Of a stretch of DNA of 9,104 nt, positions 1 through 6,242 are shown piece by piece; position 1 is the stretch's first letter; the number at the start of each line of letters is the position of its first letter. The position numbers and the translations under genes were made by a program. Source of the DNA: Crenotrichaceae bacterium (GTDB lineage Bacteria > Pseudomonadota > Gammaproteobacteria > Methylococcales > DRLZ01). Under the pieces are notes generated by a model. It was given only the letters and a program-made list of their open reading frames with translations, was not told the DNA's origin and ran no database searches. The stretch is from positions 1-9,104 of the forward strand of contig DRLZ01000403.1 in NCBI GenBank assembly GCA_011322755.1, written 5' to 3'.

Positions 1-4
1 CGAT

Positions 5-610
5 TTATAAACGACAGTTATAAACAGCGCTTTCAGTCACCACACGATCCACCGGGATGTCATCGTCACCCATTGGCACGCAATCAAACAATTGAGATTC
101 ATAGCCAACCCCGACCAGCAAAACCTTGTTTTTCAGCTTAGCCAGCAATCTGTCGTAATAGCCTTTGCCATTACCTAGCCGCCCCCCATTACGATCGAAT
201 CCAACTCCGGGGACAACCACAAAGTCCAACTGTTCCGGCAATACCTGTCGATCCTCTTCGTGCCAACGTGTCCTGGGAGGCTCCTGAATTCCCCACGTGC
301 CAGGCTCAAGCTCGGACAAGTCTTCCATGCGCCACAATCCCAGCACGGAATGATTATTTTGATCGACTGTACAATAGGGGATATAAATATTTTTTTGCTG
401 GTCGGCGAGTATCTCAGGACACAGGGACAATGTCCGCACTTCCGATCGGCAGTGCACATACCACAAAACTGCTGTTGCAGATTGATACTCAGCCAATGCC
501 AGAACTGTCTGGCAGATAGTCTGGCTAGCGCTGTCTTTATTGGGCTGTAAGCGACGCGCTGTATAGGCAAGTTGCCGCAAACGATACTTTTCAGCCGGCA
601 AGCTGCTCAT
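5..610 (-). CDS. fau: 5-formyltetrahydrofolate cyclo-ligase (5,10-methenyl-THF synthetase)
   Basis: Cytosolic enzyme that uses ATP to convert 5-formyl-THF (folinate) to 5,10-methenyl-THF, returning a dead-end folate to the C1 pool. The 201-residue product has the usual length for the family. Visible family features are a basic N-terminus (KYRLRQL, residues 8-14), an EPGTWGIQEP-like strand (102-111), the core VPGVGFD (133-139) and the glycine-rich GGRLGNGKGYYDR (142-154) that forms the nucleotide/substrate site, and a C-terminal IPVDRVVTE (185-193). The ATG at 610 lies inside the end of the upstream AP2-like gene (20-bp overlap), and I see no good ribosome binding site, so translation is probably coupled to that gene. 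In many gammaproteobacteria this gene (also ygfA) follows zapA and 6S RNA; neither is seen here. The function is confident from the family motifs. Confidence 0.95.
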   Translation of the reverse strand: MSSLPAEKYRLRQLAYTARRLQPNKDSASQTICQTVLALAEYQSATAVLWYVHCRSEVRTLSLCPEILADQQKNIYIPYCTVDQNNHSVLGLWRMEDLSELEPGTWGIQEPPRTRWHEEDRQVLPEQLDFVVVPGVGFDRNGGRLGNGKGYYDRLLAKLKNKVLLVGVGYESQLFDCVPMGDDDIPVDRVVTESAVYNCRL

Positions 611-1205
611 TGAGACCAGATTGACTTTCTTCTATCAAGCGCTGTACATCTGACTCCTGCAAACCGGCTTGACTGCTTTGCTGCAACACCTCATACAATT
701 GATGAAAAGCGATATCGTATAAGCGATTTGTTTTCCAGTTCACATAGCGTTGTGGATAAAACACAACATTCAACTCCAAACAAAGCTCATATTCGTATCG
801 AAACAGGACAGCAGTACGAAAAGCATGAAAATCGTCATCTGCTGTAACTTGCTCAACCTGCCCGACAAAAAAAGTTCTATTTTTAATTTTGTTTTTGTCG
901 TGCCAGCGCACGCCATAAACCAATGAGTGGACATCACGCCGCTTGTCAAATTGCACTGACCGGGTAACACCCCGGACACCTGTGGTTTTTTTTGTAGCTA
1001 GCGGGCCTTTATCAGACAATTTACGATTGGTCTTACCAAGCAATACCAGCATTTGGTCACGCCAGTGAATCGCTGCTTCCAGTGATGCCTTTTGCCCACC
1101 CCAGACACGATGCGCAAAATAACGACTGTGTTCTTTACCTTTGCGGACTATTCTGACTTGATAGCCATGACTGTCCGGCTCTGAAATCTGCTTGTATTTA
1201 GCCAT
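591..1205 (-). CDS. Conserved hypothetical protein with two AP2-like segments
   Basis: The 204-residue soluble protein has no signal peptide or membrane helix. Two segments resemble the bacterial AP2 fold (three beta strands, then a helix). The first is residues about 7-57, with a GYQVRIVRKGKEHSRYF strand pair and a SLEAAIHWRDQ helix. The second is residues about 75-140, starting GVRGVTRS and ending in the helix HAFRTAVLFRYEYE. AP2 domains bind DNA in plants and in some phage and mobile-element proteins; whether this one does is inference. The tail (about 140-204) is Trp/Tyr-containing and ends in a polar Ser/Gln/Glu-rich stretch. The gene lies directly upstream of the cyclo-ligase gene and overlaps it by 20 bp, so the two are co-transcribed. 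No clear Shine-Dalgarno precedes the ATG at 1205. The AP2 resemblance was recognised by eye and needs a profile search; the coding call itself is solid. Confidence 0.8.
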   Translation of the reverse strand: MAKYKQISEPDSHGYQVRIVRKGKEHSRYFAHRVWGGQKASLEAAIHWRDQMLVLLGKTNRKLSDKGPLATKKTTGVRGVTRSVQFDKRRDVHSLVYGVRWHDKNKIKNRTFFVGQVEQVTADDDFHAFRTAVLFRYEYELCLELNVVFYPQRYVNWKTNRLYDIAFHQLYEVLQQSSQAGLQESDVQRLIEESQSGLNEQLAG

Positions 1206-1242
1206 AAAATCTATTGAATCAACAGTAGCGCTGTATCATTAA

Positions 1243-1337
1243 CTATCCTTACCAGTCATAACAGAACTGATATGCCCAATCATACTGATTACCCGTGACA
1301 TGACTTGTCTATGTACTAAGGATAGCCTAAAGATAGC
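1243..1337. repeat. Inverted plus tandem 9-11-bp repeats upstream of the AP2-like gene
   Basis: CTAAGGATAGC (1316-1326) is followed immediately by CTAAAGATAGC (1327-1337), a tandem 11-bp repeat with one mismatch. A perfect inverted copy of nine of these bases, CTATCCTTA, lies at 1243-1251. The elements sit 38-132 bp upstream of the minus-strand start codon at 1205, where operators are expected. They could bind a regulator, perhaps the AP2-like protein itself; that is inference only. Confidence 0.5.
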
Positions 1338-1452
1338 GTAAAACAGAAAGGAATGTCTTTGGAAACCAGCAAACTCAGTTGAGTACCTTGACCAGTTATC
1401 ATATAGAATTAGCATCAGGCATCTTCAGCAGTCAGTATCTGTCCTGTATCGA

Positions 1453-1481
1453 ATGGACTCCATCATGCATCTTCATGCATG
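1453..1481 (-). terminator. Hairpin pair downstream of the fae-like gene, possible weak terminator
   Basis: A perfect 7-bp stem, CATGCAT (1464-1470) with ATGCATG (1475-1481) and a 4-base loop, lies 27 bp past the fae-like stop codon. A second small palindrome, ATGGA-C-TCCAT (1453-1463), abuts it. Neither is followed by a T-run in the minus-strand direction, so an ordinary rho-independent terminator is doubtful. They may protect the 3' end of the message or be incidental. Confidence 0.3.
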
Positions 1482-1507
1482 CAGGAGTATCCACAACGCT
1501 CAATGCT

Positions 1508-2056
1508 TTATATTTTACCATCCAGCCCCATTTGGTAATACTTATGCGTAATCTCGTCTTGATGATCCAGAAGCCAGTCGATACCCGGCTCATTGTGTAT
1601 TGCTTTGTGAATCGCCTGAGCTGTCGCTCTACGATGGATATCAAACAATACCTTATGATCAAGATCGTCAGCCTTGGCAACCATAGGATTCAGCCAGACA
1701 GAGACAATAATACCCAGGTCGTTGGCTTTTTCTTTAGGAATATCACCAGCTCGTACTGCATCGAGAACCCCATTTGCAATTGCGCCCTGTACTGTCCCCA
1801 TCAGGATATTCGTGTAGCGACTGTTGGTTACTGTAACCTTACTCACCATCAGCGTGACAGGTCTGACTTGAATATCAGTATTTAATATCGCAAAAACACG
1901 TGAATGACCTTTAACCTGATCTCCTGTTAATGTTGCAATTGCAGTTCCCACCGGACCATCCAGCTCACCGATAATAACTTCCGGCTCAGCCGCCGTTCCG
2001 GGAGGACCACCAGCAACCAAAGCCTCGCCAGTACGCATAATAATTCTTTCACTCAT
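1508..2056 (-). CDS. Formaldehyde-activating enzyme (Fae) homologue, catalytic His apparently replaced
   Basis: The 182-residue protein is homologous to Fae, which condenses formaldehyde with tetrahydromethanopterin to methylene-H4MPT in methylotrophs. Matching blocks include GEALV (residues 10-14), EVIIGELDGP (26-35), a PVTLMVSKVTV block, the helix VQGAIANGVLDAVRAGDIP followed by KANDLGIIVSVW, and RRATAQAIHKAIHNEP near the C-terminus. Aligned by hand to the remembered M. extorquens Fae, the active-site histidine just before the (I/V)IIG strand falls on Glu24, and there is a short insertion (GGPPGTA) before it. This points to a divergent Fae-like paralogue rather than a canonical enzyme; its reaction is unknown. 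The ATG at 2056 has a strong AAGGAG ribosome binding site nine bases upstream (2066-2071). The gene is divergent from the cytochrome oxidase operon across a 335-bp gap. Family assignment is confident; Fae activity is not. Confidence 0.85.
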   Translation of the reverse strand: MSERIIMRTGEALVAGGPPGTAAEPEVIIGELDGPVGTAIATLTGDQVKGHSRVFAILNTDIQVRPVTLMVSKVTVTNSRYTNILMGTVQGAIANGVLDAVRAGDIPKEKANDLGIIVSVWLNPMVAKADDLDHKVLFDIHRRATAQAIHKAIHNEPGIDWLLDHQDEITHKYYQMGLDGKI

Positions 2057-2099
2057 CTGTCATCACTCCTTCAGATATAAAGGTTATCGCAAACCGACA

Positions 2100-2130
2100 A
2101 TTTTAACATACATCACCCTGATAATAGCAA
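2100..2130 (-). promoter_or_regulatory. Candidate sigma-70 promoter for the fae-like gene
   Basis: On the minus strand, TTGCTA (plus-strand 2125-2130) is followed after 19 bp by TAAAAT (2100-2105), five of six bases matching TATAAT. Transcription would start near 2093, giving a leader of about 37 nt that includes the AAGGAG ribosome binding site. The spacer is slightly long, so this is only a candidate. Confidence 0.3.
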
Positions 2131-2230
2131 GGTCACAGAAATCTATTGTGTGAATACTGTCGAATATTCAGCTCATAATTCACTTGCAAGTTAGCCTAAG
2201 AACTAGAATGCCAAATAATAGGAATCTAAA

Positions 2231-2251
2231 CAATAATGAGCATCATAATTG
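2231..2251. promoter_or_regulatory. Imperfect 21-bp palindrome overlapping a cox -35 element, candidate operator
   Basis: The arms CAATAATGA (2231-2239) and TCATAATTG (2243-2251) pair at eight of nine positions around a 3-base centre. The right arm overlaps a perfect TTGACA at 2249-2254, which places it where a repressor would block the cox promoter. No regulator family is assigned. Confidence 0.4.
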
Positions 2252-2277
2252 ACAACAGCAAACAGCTTTAGTACATT
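2249..2277 (+). promoter_or_regulatory. Candidate sigma-70 promoter of the cox operon (upstream)
   Basis: TTGACA (2249-2254) matches the -35 consensus exactly. After a 17-bp spacer comes TACATT (2272-2277), four of six bases of the -10 consensus. Transcription would start near 2284, about 108 nt before coxB. Confidence 0.45.
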
Positions 2278-2304
2278 GATATTCGAATAACAAGGTTCTT
2301 AAAT
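2276..2304 (+). promoter_or_regulatory. Candidate sigma-70 promoter of the cox operon (downstream)
   Basis: TTGATA (2276-2281) and TTAAAT (2299-2304) are separated by 17 bp and match the consensus at five and four of six positions. The perfect palindrome TATTCGAATA (2280-2289) overlaps the end of the -35 element and runs into the spacer. It may be an alternative to, or act in tandem with, the promoter starting at 2249. Confidence 0.35.
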
Positions 2305-2391
2305 AGTGCATTCGGCGCACAGAACACCAAGGCATGACAAAGCCGCCCGCTGATCTTCGTTAAACACTCAAACGCTAGATTCGATCACGTT

Positions 2392-3792
2392 ATGGTTATT
2401 GCAGTCGCATTGATACTCATTGTTATTGGATCTGTCTGGTTTCACTTTTGGAGCCCTTGGTGGCTGACTCCGTTATCGTCCAACTGGAGCCTGATGGACG
2501 ATACGCTGATGATCACTTTTGTGGTAACAGGATTTGTCTTTGTTGTTGTCAACCTGTTTATGGCTTATGCATTAATTCGGTTCCGATACAGAGCCGACCG
2601 ACGCGCTGCATACGAGCCTGAAAACAAAAAACTCGAGTTATGGCTAACCGGACTGACAACAGTTGGAATCGTCATTATGCTGGCTCCCGGTCTGATTGTT
2701 TTAGCTGATTTCGTTCATGTGCCTGAAGGTGCGTCTGTTGTTGAAGCTGTGGGAAAACAATGGCAATGGAAATTTCGCTTCCCCGGAAAAGACGGTATAT
2801 TAGGCAACACCAAACCTCGCTTCATTAGCAATCAAAACCCTTTTGGATTGAATCCTGATGATCCTAACGCACAGGATGATGTGCTGATTTCCAACAGCGA
2901 GCTCCATCTTCCAGTGGATCTGCCAATCCAGGTTCTGCTGCGTTCTTACGATGTTCTTCACGATTTCTATGTTCCGCATTTCAGAGTCAAAATGGATGCA
3001 GTACCCGGCATCATTTCTTCTCTTTGGTTTACACCAACCAAAATCGGGCGGTTTGATCTTGCCTGTGCTGAATATTGCGGAATTGGACACCATACAATGC
3101 GTGGCGCTGTTTTTGTAGAAGATGAAGGCAGCTTTCAAAACTGGCTGAATAACCAGCCAACGTTTGCACAAACCATAGCCAAACAAACAATTGGCAGCGA
3201 AAACAGCCAAGTCAGACAAGGTCGCCTTTTAGCCGAGGCAAAAGGTTGCTTAGGATGCCACAGCGTTGATGGAAGCCCAGGCGCCGGCCCGAGCTGGAAA
3301 GGATTGCTTGGCAAGACTGAAACACTGACCGACGGCACCACAGTCGTGGTTGATGAAAACTACATAAAAACATCCATTCTCAATCCTAATGCAAGTGTAA
3401 TCAAAGGTTATTCTCCAATCATGCCTGCTTACCAGCTCACTGATGATGAACTGAACGCTTTCATTGCATTTACAGCTTCACTATCTGCTACAAATAACAC
3501 TGCAGATAATTTAGTCAGCAAAGGCAAACAACTTGCTGAGCAGCAAGGCTGTTTAGGCTGTCATAGCCTGGATGGAAACGCCAGCGCTGGTCCGACGTGG
3601 AAAGGCTTGTTTGGAAAAACCGAAACCCTGGCAGATAACACAACAATAATAGCTGATGAGGCTTATCTAAAAGAGGCGATTCTTAATCCAAATGCGACAA
3701 TTGTAGCCGGATTCGCCCCGATAATGCCGCCCTACACATTCAGTGATGAAGAGCTTAATGCGCTCATCGCGTATACAAAAACGATTCAATAA
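2392..3792 (+). CDS. coxB: Cytochrome c oxidase subunit II fused to two cytochrome c domains
   Basis: Subunit II of an aa3-type oxidase; it takes electrons and passes them through CuA to haem a in CoxA. The 466 residues show an N-terminal membrane segment (about 1-18), a second (about 39-63) and a third (about 84-106), then the cupredoxin domain with the aromatic GKQWQWKF block. The CuA ligands are all visible: His190, Cys225, Glu227, Cys229, His233 and Met236. Two class I cytochrome c domains follow, each with CLGCH (286-290 and 387-391) and an axial Met (344 and 445), exactly 101 residues apart. Fusion to one cytochrome c is common (caa3-like); two domains are less usual. The ATG at 2392 lacks a good Shine-Dalgarno, but the sequence beginning MVIAVALILIVIGSVWFHF resembles the start of the family. 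It is the first gene of the operon, 56 bp before coxA. The periplasmic domains would be loaded with haem c by the cytochrome c maturation system. Confidence 0.96.
   Translation: MVIAVALILIVIGSVWFHFWSPWWLTPLSSNWSLMDDTLMITFVVTGFVFVVVNLFMAYALIRFRYRADRRAAYEPENKKLELWLTGLTTVGIVIMLAPGLIVLADFVHVPEGASVVEAVGKQWQWKFRFPGKDGILGNTKPRFISNQNPFGLNPDDPNAQDDVLISNSELHLPVDLPIQVLLRSYDVLHDFYVPHFRVKMDAVPGIISSLWFTPTKIGRFDLACAEYCGIGHHTMRGAVFVEDEGSFQNWLNNQPTFAQTIAKQTIGSENSQVRQGRLLAEAKGCLGCHSVDGSPGAGPSWKGLLGKTETLTDGTTVVVDENYIKTSILNPNASVIKGYSPIMPAYQLTDDELNAFIAFTASLSATNNTADNLVSKGKQLAEQQGCLGCHSLDGNASAGPTWKGLFGKTETLADNTTIIADEAYLKEAILNPNATIVAGFAPIMPPYTFSDEELNALIAYTKTIQ
3217..3783 (+). repeat. Tandem in-frame duplication of the cytochrome c domain within coxB
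   Basis: Two copies with a 303-bp period, about 3217-3480 and 3520-3783. By hand alignment about 53 of 88 residues are identical, with no gap across the domain. Shared blocks include CLGCHS, KTETL, ILNPNA, PIMP and DELNA-like (DDELNA/DEELNA). This indicates duplication within the gene rather than recruitment of two unrelated cytochromes. Confidence 0.85.
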
Positions 3793-3834
3793 TATTTACA
3801 AACAGTTACAGGAAAACAAACAACAGAAATAGCT

Positions 3835-3843
3835 AAAGAGAGG
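3835..3843 (+). promoter_or_regulatory. Ribosome binding site that fixes the coxA start
   Basis: AAAGAGAGG (3835-3843) lies five bases before the ATG at 3849. It supports ATG 3849 over the adjacent in-frame TTG at 3846, which would be too close. Confidence 0.7.
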
Positions 3844-3848
3844 TTTTG

Positions 3849-5597
3849 ATGGCGCACGTTCCATATCAAGAAGCATTACCACTCCATGAACCGAAAAGTT
3901 TCTGGACCCGATACGTCTGGAGCCAGGATCATAAAGTAATTGCCATTCAATACACGCTGACTGCTGTTGCAGTTGGCCTGGTGGCACTGGTGATGTCATG
4001 GCTGATGCGATTACAAATCGGATTTCCAGGCAGCTTTTCATTTATCGACCCAAGCACCTACTATCAGCTGGTTACCATGCACGGTATGATCATGGTCATT
4101 TACCTGCTAACGGCCATCTTTCTTGGCGGCTTTGGCAACTTTTTGATTCCCTTAATGGTTGGCGCCAGAGATATGGTTTTTCCATTCGTCAACATGTTGA
4201 GCTACTGGGCGTATCTGCTCTCGGTACTTGTCTTGATGGCAAGCTTTTTTGTGCCCGGCGGCCCAACTGGCGCAGGCTGGACATTGTACCCACCCCAAGC
4301 CATTTTACCCGGAACTCCAGGATCGGATAGCGGTATTGTATTAATGCTGGTGTCGCTGATTTTATTTATCGTTGCAGCAACTATGGGTGGCTTGAACTAT
4401 GTCACCACCGTCATACAGGCTCGCACATACGGGATGACTATGATGCGTCTCCCGTTATCCGTCTGGGGAATTTTCATGGCGACGATTCTGGCATTGCTGG
4501 CTTTTCCTGCCCTGTTTGTCGGTGGCGTGATGATGTTATTCGATCGACTGCTGGGCAGCAGCTTTTTTATGCCCGCGGTGGTCTCAATGGGGAAAATGCT
4601 TGATTATCAAGGTGGTAGCCCTGTGTTATTTCAACATATCTTCTGGTTTTTTGGTCACCCTGAAGTATATATTGTCGCACTCCCGGCATTTGGCATTGTC
4701 TCGGATATCATCAGTACACACGCCAGAAAAAACATCTTCGGATATCGCATTATGGTGTGGGCAATTGTTAGCATCGGAGTGCTCAGTTTTATTGTCTGGG
4801 CACATCATATGTACGTCAGCGGGATGAATCCTTATTTTGGTTTCTTTTTCGCAATCACAACCCTGATTATTGCCGTACCCACTGCAATTAAAGTCTACAA
4901 CTGGGTATTAACACTCTGGCAAGGCAACATCCACATGACTGTGCCAATGTTGTTTGCCGTTGCATTTGTCAGCACGTTTACAATCGGTGGAATCACCGGC
5001 TTGTTTCTTGGCAACGTGGTCATTGATCTCCCACTTTCAGACACCTATTTTGTCGTTGCTCACTTCCATATGGTGATGGGCGTTTCACCGATTCTTGTGG
5101 TTTTCGGCGGCATTTACCACTGGTTCCCCAAAATTACCGGACGTATGTTAAACGACACCTTGGGACAAATACACTTCTGGCTCACCTTTCTGGGAACCTA
5201 TGCCATCTATTTCCCCATGCACTATCTTGGTTTCATTGGCATGCCTCGCCGTTATTATGCCTATGAGGGATACCAGTTCATTCCTGAGAGCGCACAGGAT
5301 CTGAACGTTTTTATCACCATTTCAGCATTAATGGTCGGTGCCGCCCAATTTATCTTTTTATACAACCTGGCCTGGAGTGCTTTTAAAGGAAAACCAGCCG
5401 GCAGCAATCCCTGGAACGCCACTACACTGGAATGGCAAACGCCGGATACCCCGCCTAGCCATGGCAACTGGGGCGACAGATTGCCAATTGTTTATCGCTG
5501 GGCGTATGACTATAGCGTTCCAGGCGCTGAAAAAGATTTTATACCGCAAAATCAACCACCTGCTGGAGAAAATCCAGGTGGCGCAGCAACAACTTGA
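3849..5597 (+). CDS. coxA: Cytochrome c oxidase subunit I (haem a / a3-CuB core)
   Basis: Catalytic subunit of a haem-copper oxidase that reduces O2 to water and pumps protons across the inner membrane. The 582-residue protein has about twelve hydrophobic helices. Metal ligands are all present: His78 (in MHGM) and His407 for low-spin haem a; His405 for haem a3 (AHFHMVMG); His270, His319 and His320 for CuB, with Tyr274 in HPEVY available for the His-Tyr cross-link. Glu272 in HPEVY, Asp108 in GARDMVFP and Lys348 in PTAIKVYNW mark intact D and K proton channels, placing it in family A1. The hydrophilic C-terminal tail (about 535-582, rich in Pro, Asn and Gly) is typical of this subgroup. The start is ATG 3849 with the AAAGAGAGG site upstream. 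Its stop overlaps the TTG start of the next gene. No assembly genes (ctaB, ctaG, haem A synthase) lie in the window, so they must be elsewhere. Confidence 0.97.
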   Translation: MAHVPYQEALPLHEPKSFWTRYVWSQDHKVIAIQYTLTAVAVGLVALVMSWLMRLQIGFPGSFSFIDPSTYYQLVTMHGMIMVIYLLTAIFLGGFGNFLIPLMVGARDMVFPFVNMLSYWAYLLSVLVLMASFFVPGGPTGAGWTLYPPQAILPGTPGSDSGIVLMLVSLILFIVAATMGGLNYVTTVIQARTYGMTMMRLPLSVWGIFMATILALLAFPALFVGGVMMLFDRLLGSSFFMPAVVSMGKMLDYQGGSPVLFQHIFWFFGHPEVYIVALPAFGIVSDIISTHARKNIFGYRIMVWAIVSIGVLSFIVWAHHMYVSGMNPYFGFFFAITTLIIAVPTAIKVYNWVLTLWQGNIHMTVPMLFAVAFVSTFTIGGITGLFLGNVVIDLPLSDTYFVVAHFHMVMGVSPILVVFGGIYHWFPKITGRMLNDTLGQIHFWLTFLGTYAIYFPMHYLGFIGMPRRYYAYEGYQFIPESAQDLNVFITISALMVGAAQFIFLYNLAWSAFKGKPAGSNPWNATTLEWQTPDTPPSHGNWGDRLPIVYRWAYDYSVPGAEKDFIPQNQPPAGENPGGAATT

Positions 5598-6229
5598 AAG
5601 ACTTTGCAAACATTATGCGAACCCGGCATCAAAGCAAAAAAACCTGGACGCCAGCCGTCGGCATGATCGATATCAGTAACCATCGATTTTCCTTTTCACT
5701 CGCCAATGAGAAATTTGGCCTGAGAATCTTTCTGGCCGTTATCACCAGTTTGTTTTTACTGCTGATGATTTCCTATCAGATAAGAATGAAGCTTTCTGAT
5801 TGGGACTCATTACCTTTTCCAGGATTGCTCTGGATTAATACAGCTGTATTAATACTAAGCTGCATCGGATTTCAGTGGGCAAAAATTGCCGCAAACCAGA
5901 ATAACATCACCCGGGTAAAAATCACTTTGCTTGGCGGAGGGTTGTTTACCTGGCTATTTTTATTCGGTCAGATGCTGGTCTGGAAACAGCTAAACAACAT
6001 GGGATTTTATCTACAAACCAACCCCGCAAATAGTTTTTTTTATCTGATGACTGCACTGCATGGACTGCACTTATTGGGCGGCTTAATAGTTTGGTGCAAA
6101 ACAAGCATCCAGTTATTTCGCGACAAAAAGATTGGCGACCTGAGCTTGAGCATTGAACTGCTGACAATCTATTGGCATTTCCTGCTGGCAGTCTGGTTGG
6201 TCATGTTTACCATGATGCAATTGAAGTAA
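5594..6229 (+). CDS. Divergent cytochrome c oxidase subunit III-like membrane protein
   Basis: The 211-residue protein has five predicted membrane helices (about 41-64, 76-98, 112-135, 150-174, 186-209) and subunit III-type signatures: ALHGLHLLGG before the fourth helix's end and LLTIYWHFLLAVW in the last. It is shorter and more divergent than the coxC product that follows, so the operon encodes two subunit III paralogues. Likely role: a membrane accessory subunit or assembly partner of CoxA. The start is uncertain. TTG 5594 overlaps the coxA stop as TTGA, which suggests coupling, and AGGTGG lies 12 bases upstream. ATG 5615 (starting MRTRHQSK) and ATG 5663 (MIDISNHR) are in-frame alternatives; conservation of WTPAVGMID-like sequence in relatives, if confirmed, would exclude the last. 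Family placement is fairly sure, the start is not. Confidence 0.8.
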   Translation: MKDFANIMRTRHQSKKTWTPAVGMIDISNHRFSFSLANEKFGLRIFLAVITSLFLLLMISYQIRMKLSDWDSLPFPGLLWINTAVLILSCIGFQWAKIAANQNNITRVKITLLGGGLFTWLFLFGQMLVWKQLNNMGFYLQTNPANSFFYLMTALHGLHLLGGLIVWCKTSIQLFRDKKIGDLSLSIELLTIYWHFLLAVWLVMFTMMQLK

Positions 6230-6242
6230 AGAGGATAACAAT

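Larger units (their letters stand above)
1206..1507. other. Intergenic region between the AP2-like and fae-like genes
   Basis: No convincing gene on either strand. The right part, next to the fae-like stop, holds two small hairpins (1453-1481). The left part, upstream of the AP2-like gene, holds repeated CTAAGGATAG-type elements (1243-1251, 1316-1337). The best minus-strand -10 match is TATGAT (plus-strand 1279-1284), but no good -35 lies at the right distance; TAGACA at plus-strand 1306-1311 is 21 bp away. The promoter for the AP2-like/cyclo-ligase unit should be here but I cannot place it firmly. Confidence 0.6.
2057..2391. promoter_or_regulatory. Divergent control region between the fae-like gene and the cox operon
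   Basis: A 335-bp AT-rich stretch without a supportable gene, separating two genes that point away from each other, so it must hold promoters for both. It contains several palindromes: TCACA-N11-TGTGA (2133-2153), ACTTGCAAGT (2182-2191), an imperfect 21-bp palindrome (2231-2251) and TATTCGAATA (2280-2289). The plus-strand side leaves a leader of roughly 80-110 nt before coxB, depending on which promoter is used. Confidence 0.6.

Noticed and set aside
1206..1400. Possible 6S RNA upstream of the cyclo-ligase unit
   Set aside because: 6S RNA often sits near this gene in gammaproteobacteria, but I see no long closing stem or conserved 6S core in either strand of the gap.
1379..1885. A 168-codon open frame on the plus strand
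   Set aside because: It lies mostly opposite the well-conserved fae-like gene, and its product shows no recognisable family or sensible composition; it is a shadow frame.
2334..2363. Nine-codon upstream ORF (MTKPPADLR) in the coxB leader
   Set aside because: The only ribosome-binding-like AAGG (2329-2332) is one base from the ATG, too close to work; there is no run of regulatory codons and no attenuator stem.
3846..3848. TTG as the coxA start
   Set aside because: ATG follows immediately at 3849 with a well-spaced AAAGAGAGG site; TTG would be only two bases from it.
4600..4827. Overlapping plus and minus open frames inside coxA
   Set aside because: They lie over the most conserved catalytic part of coxA (HPEVY to the His pair) and carry no family signal of their own.
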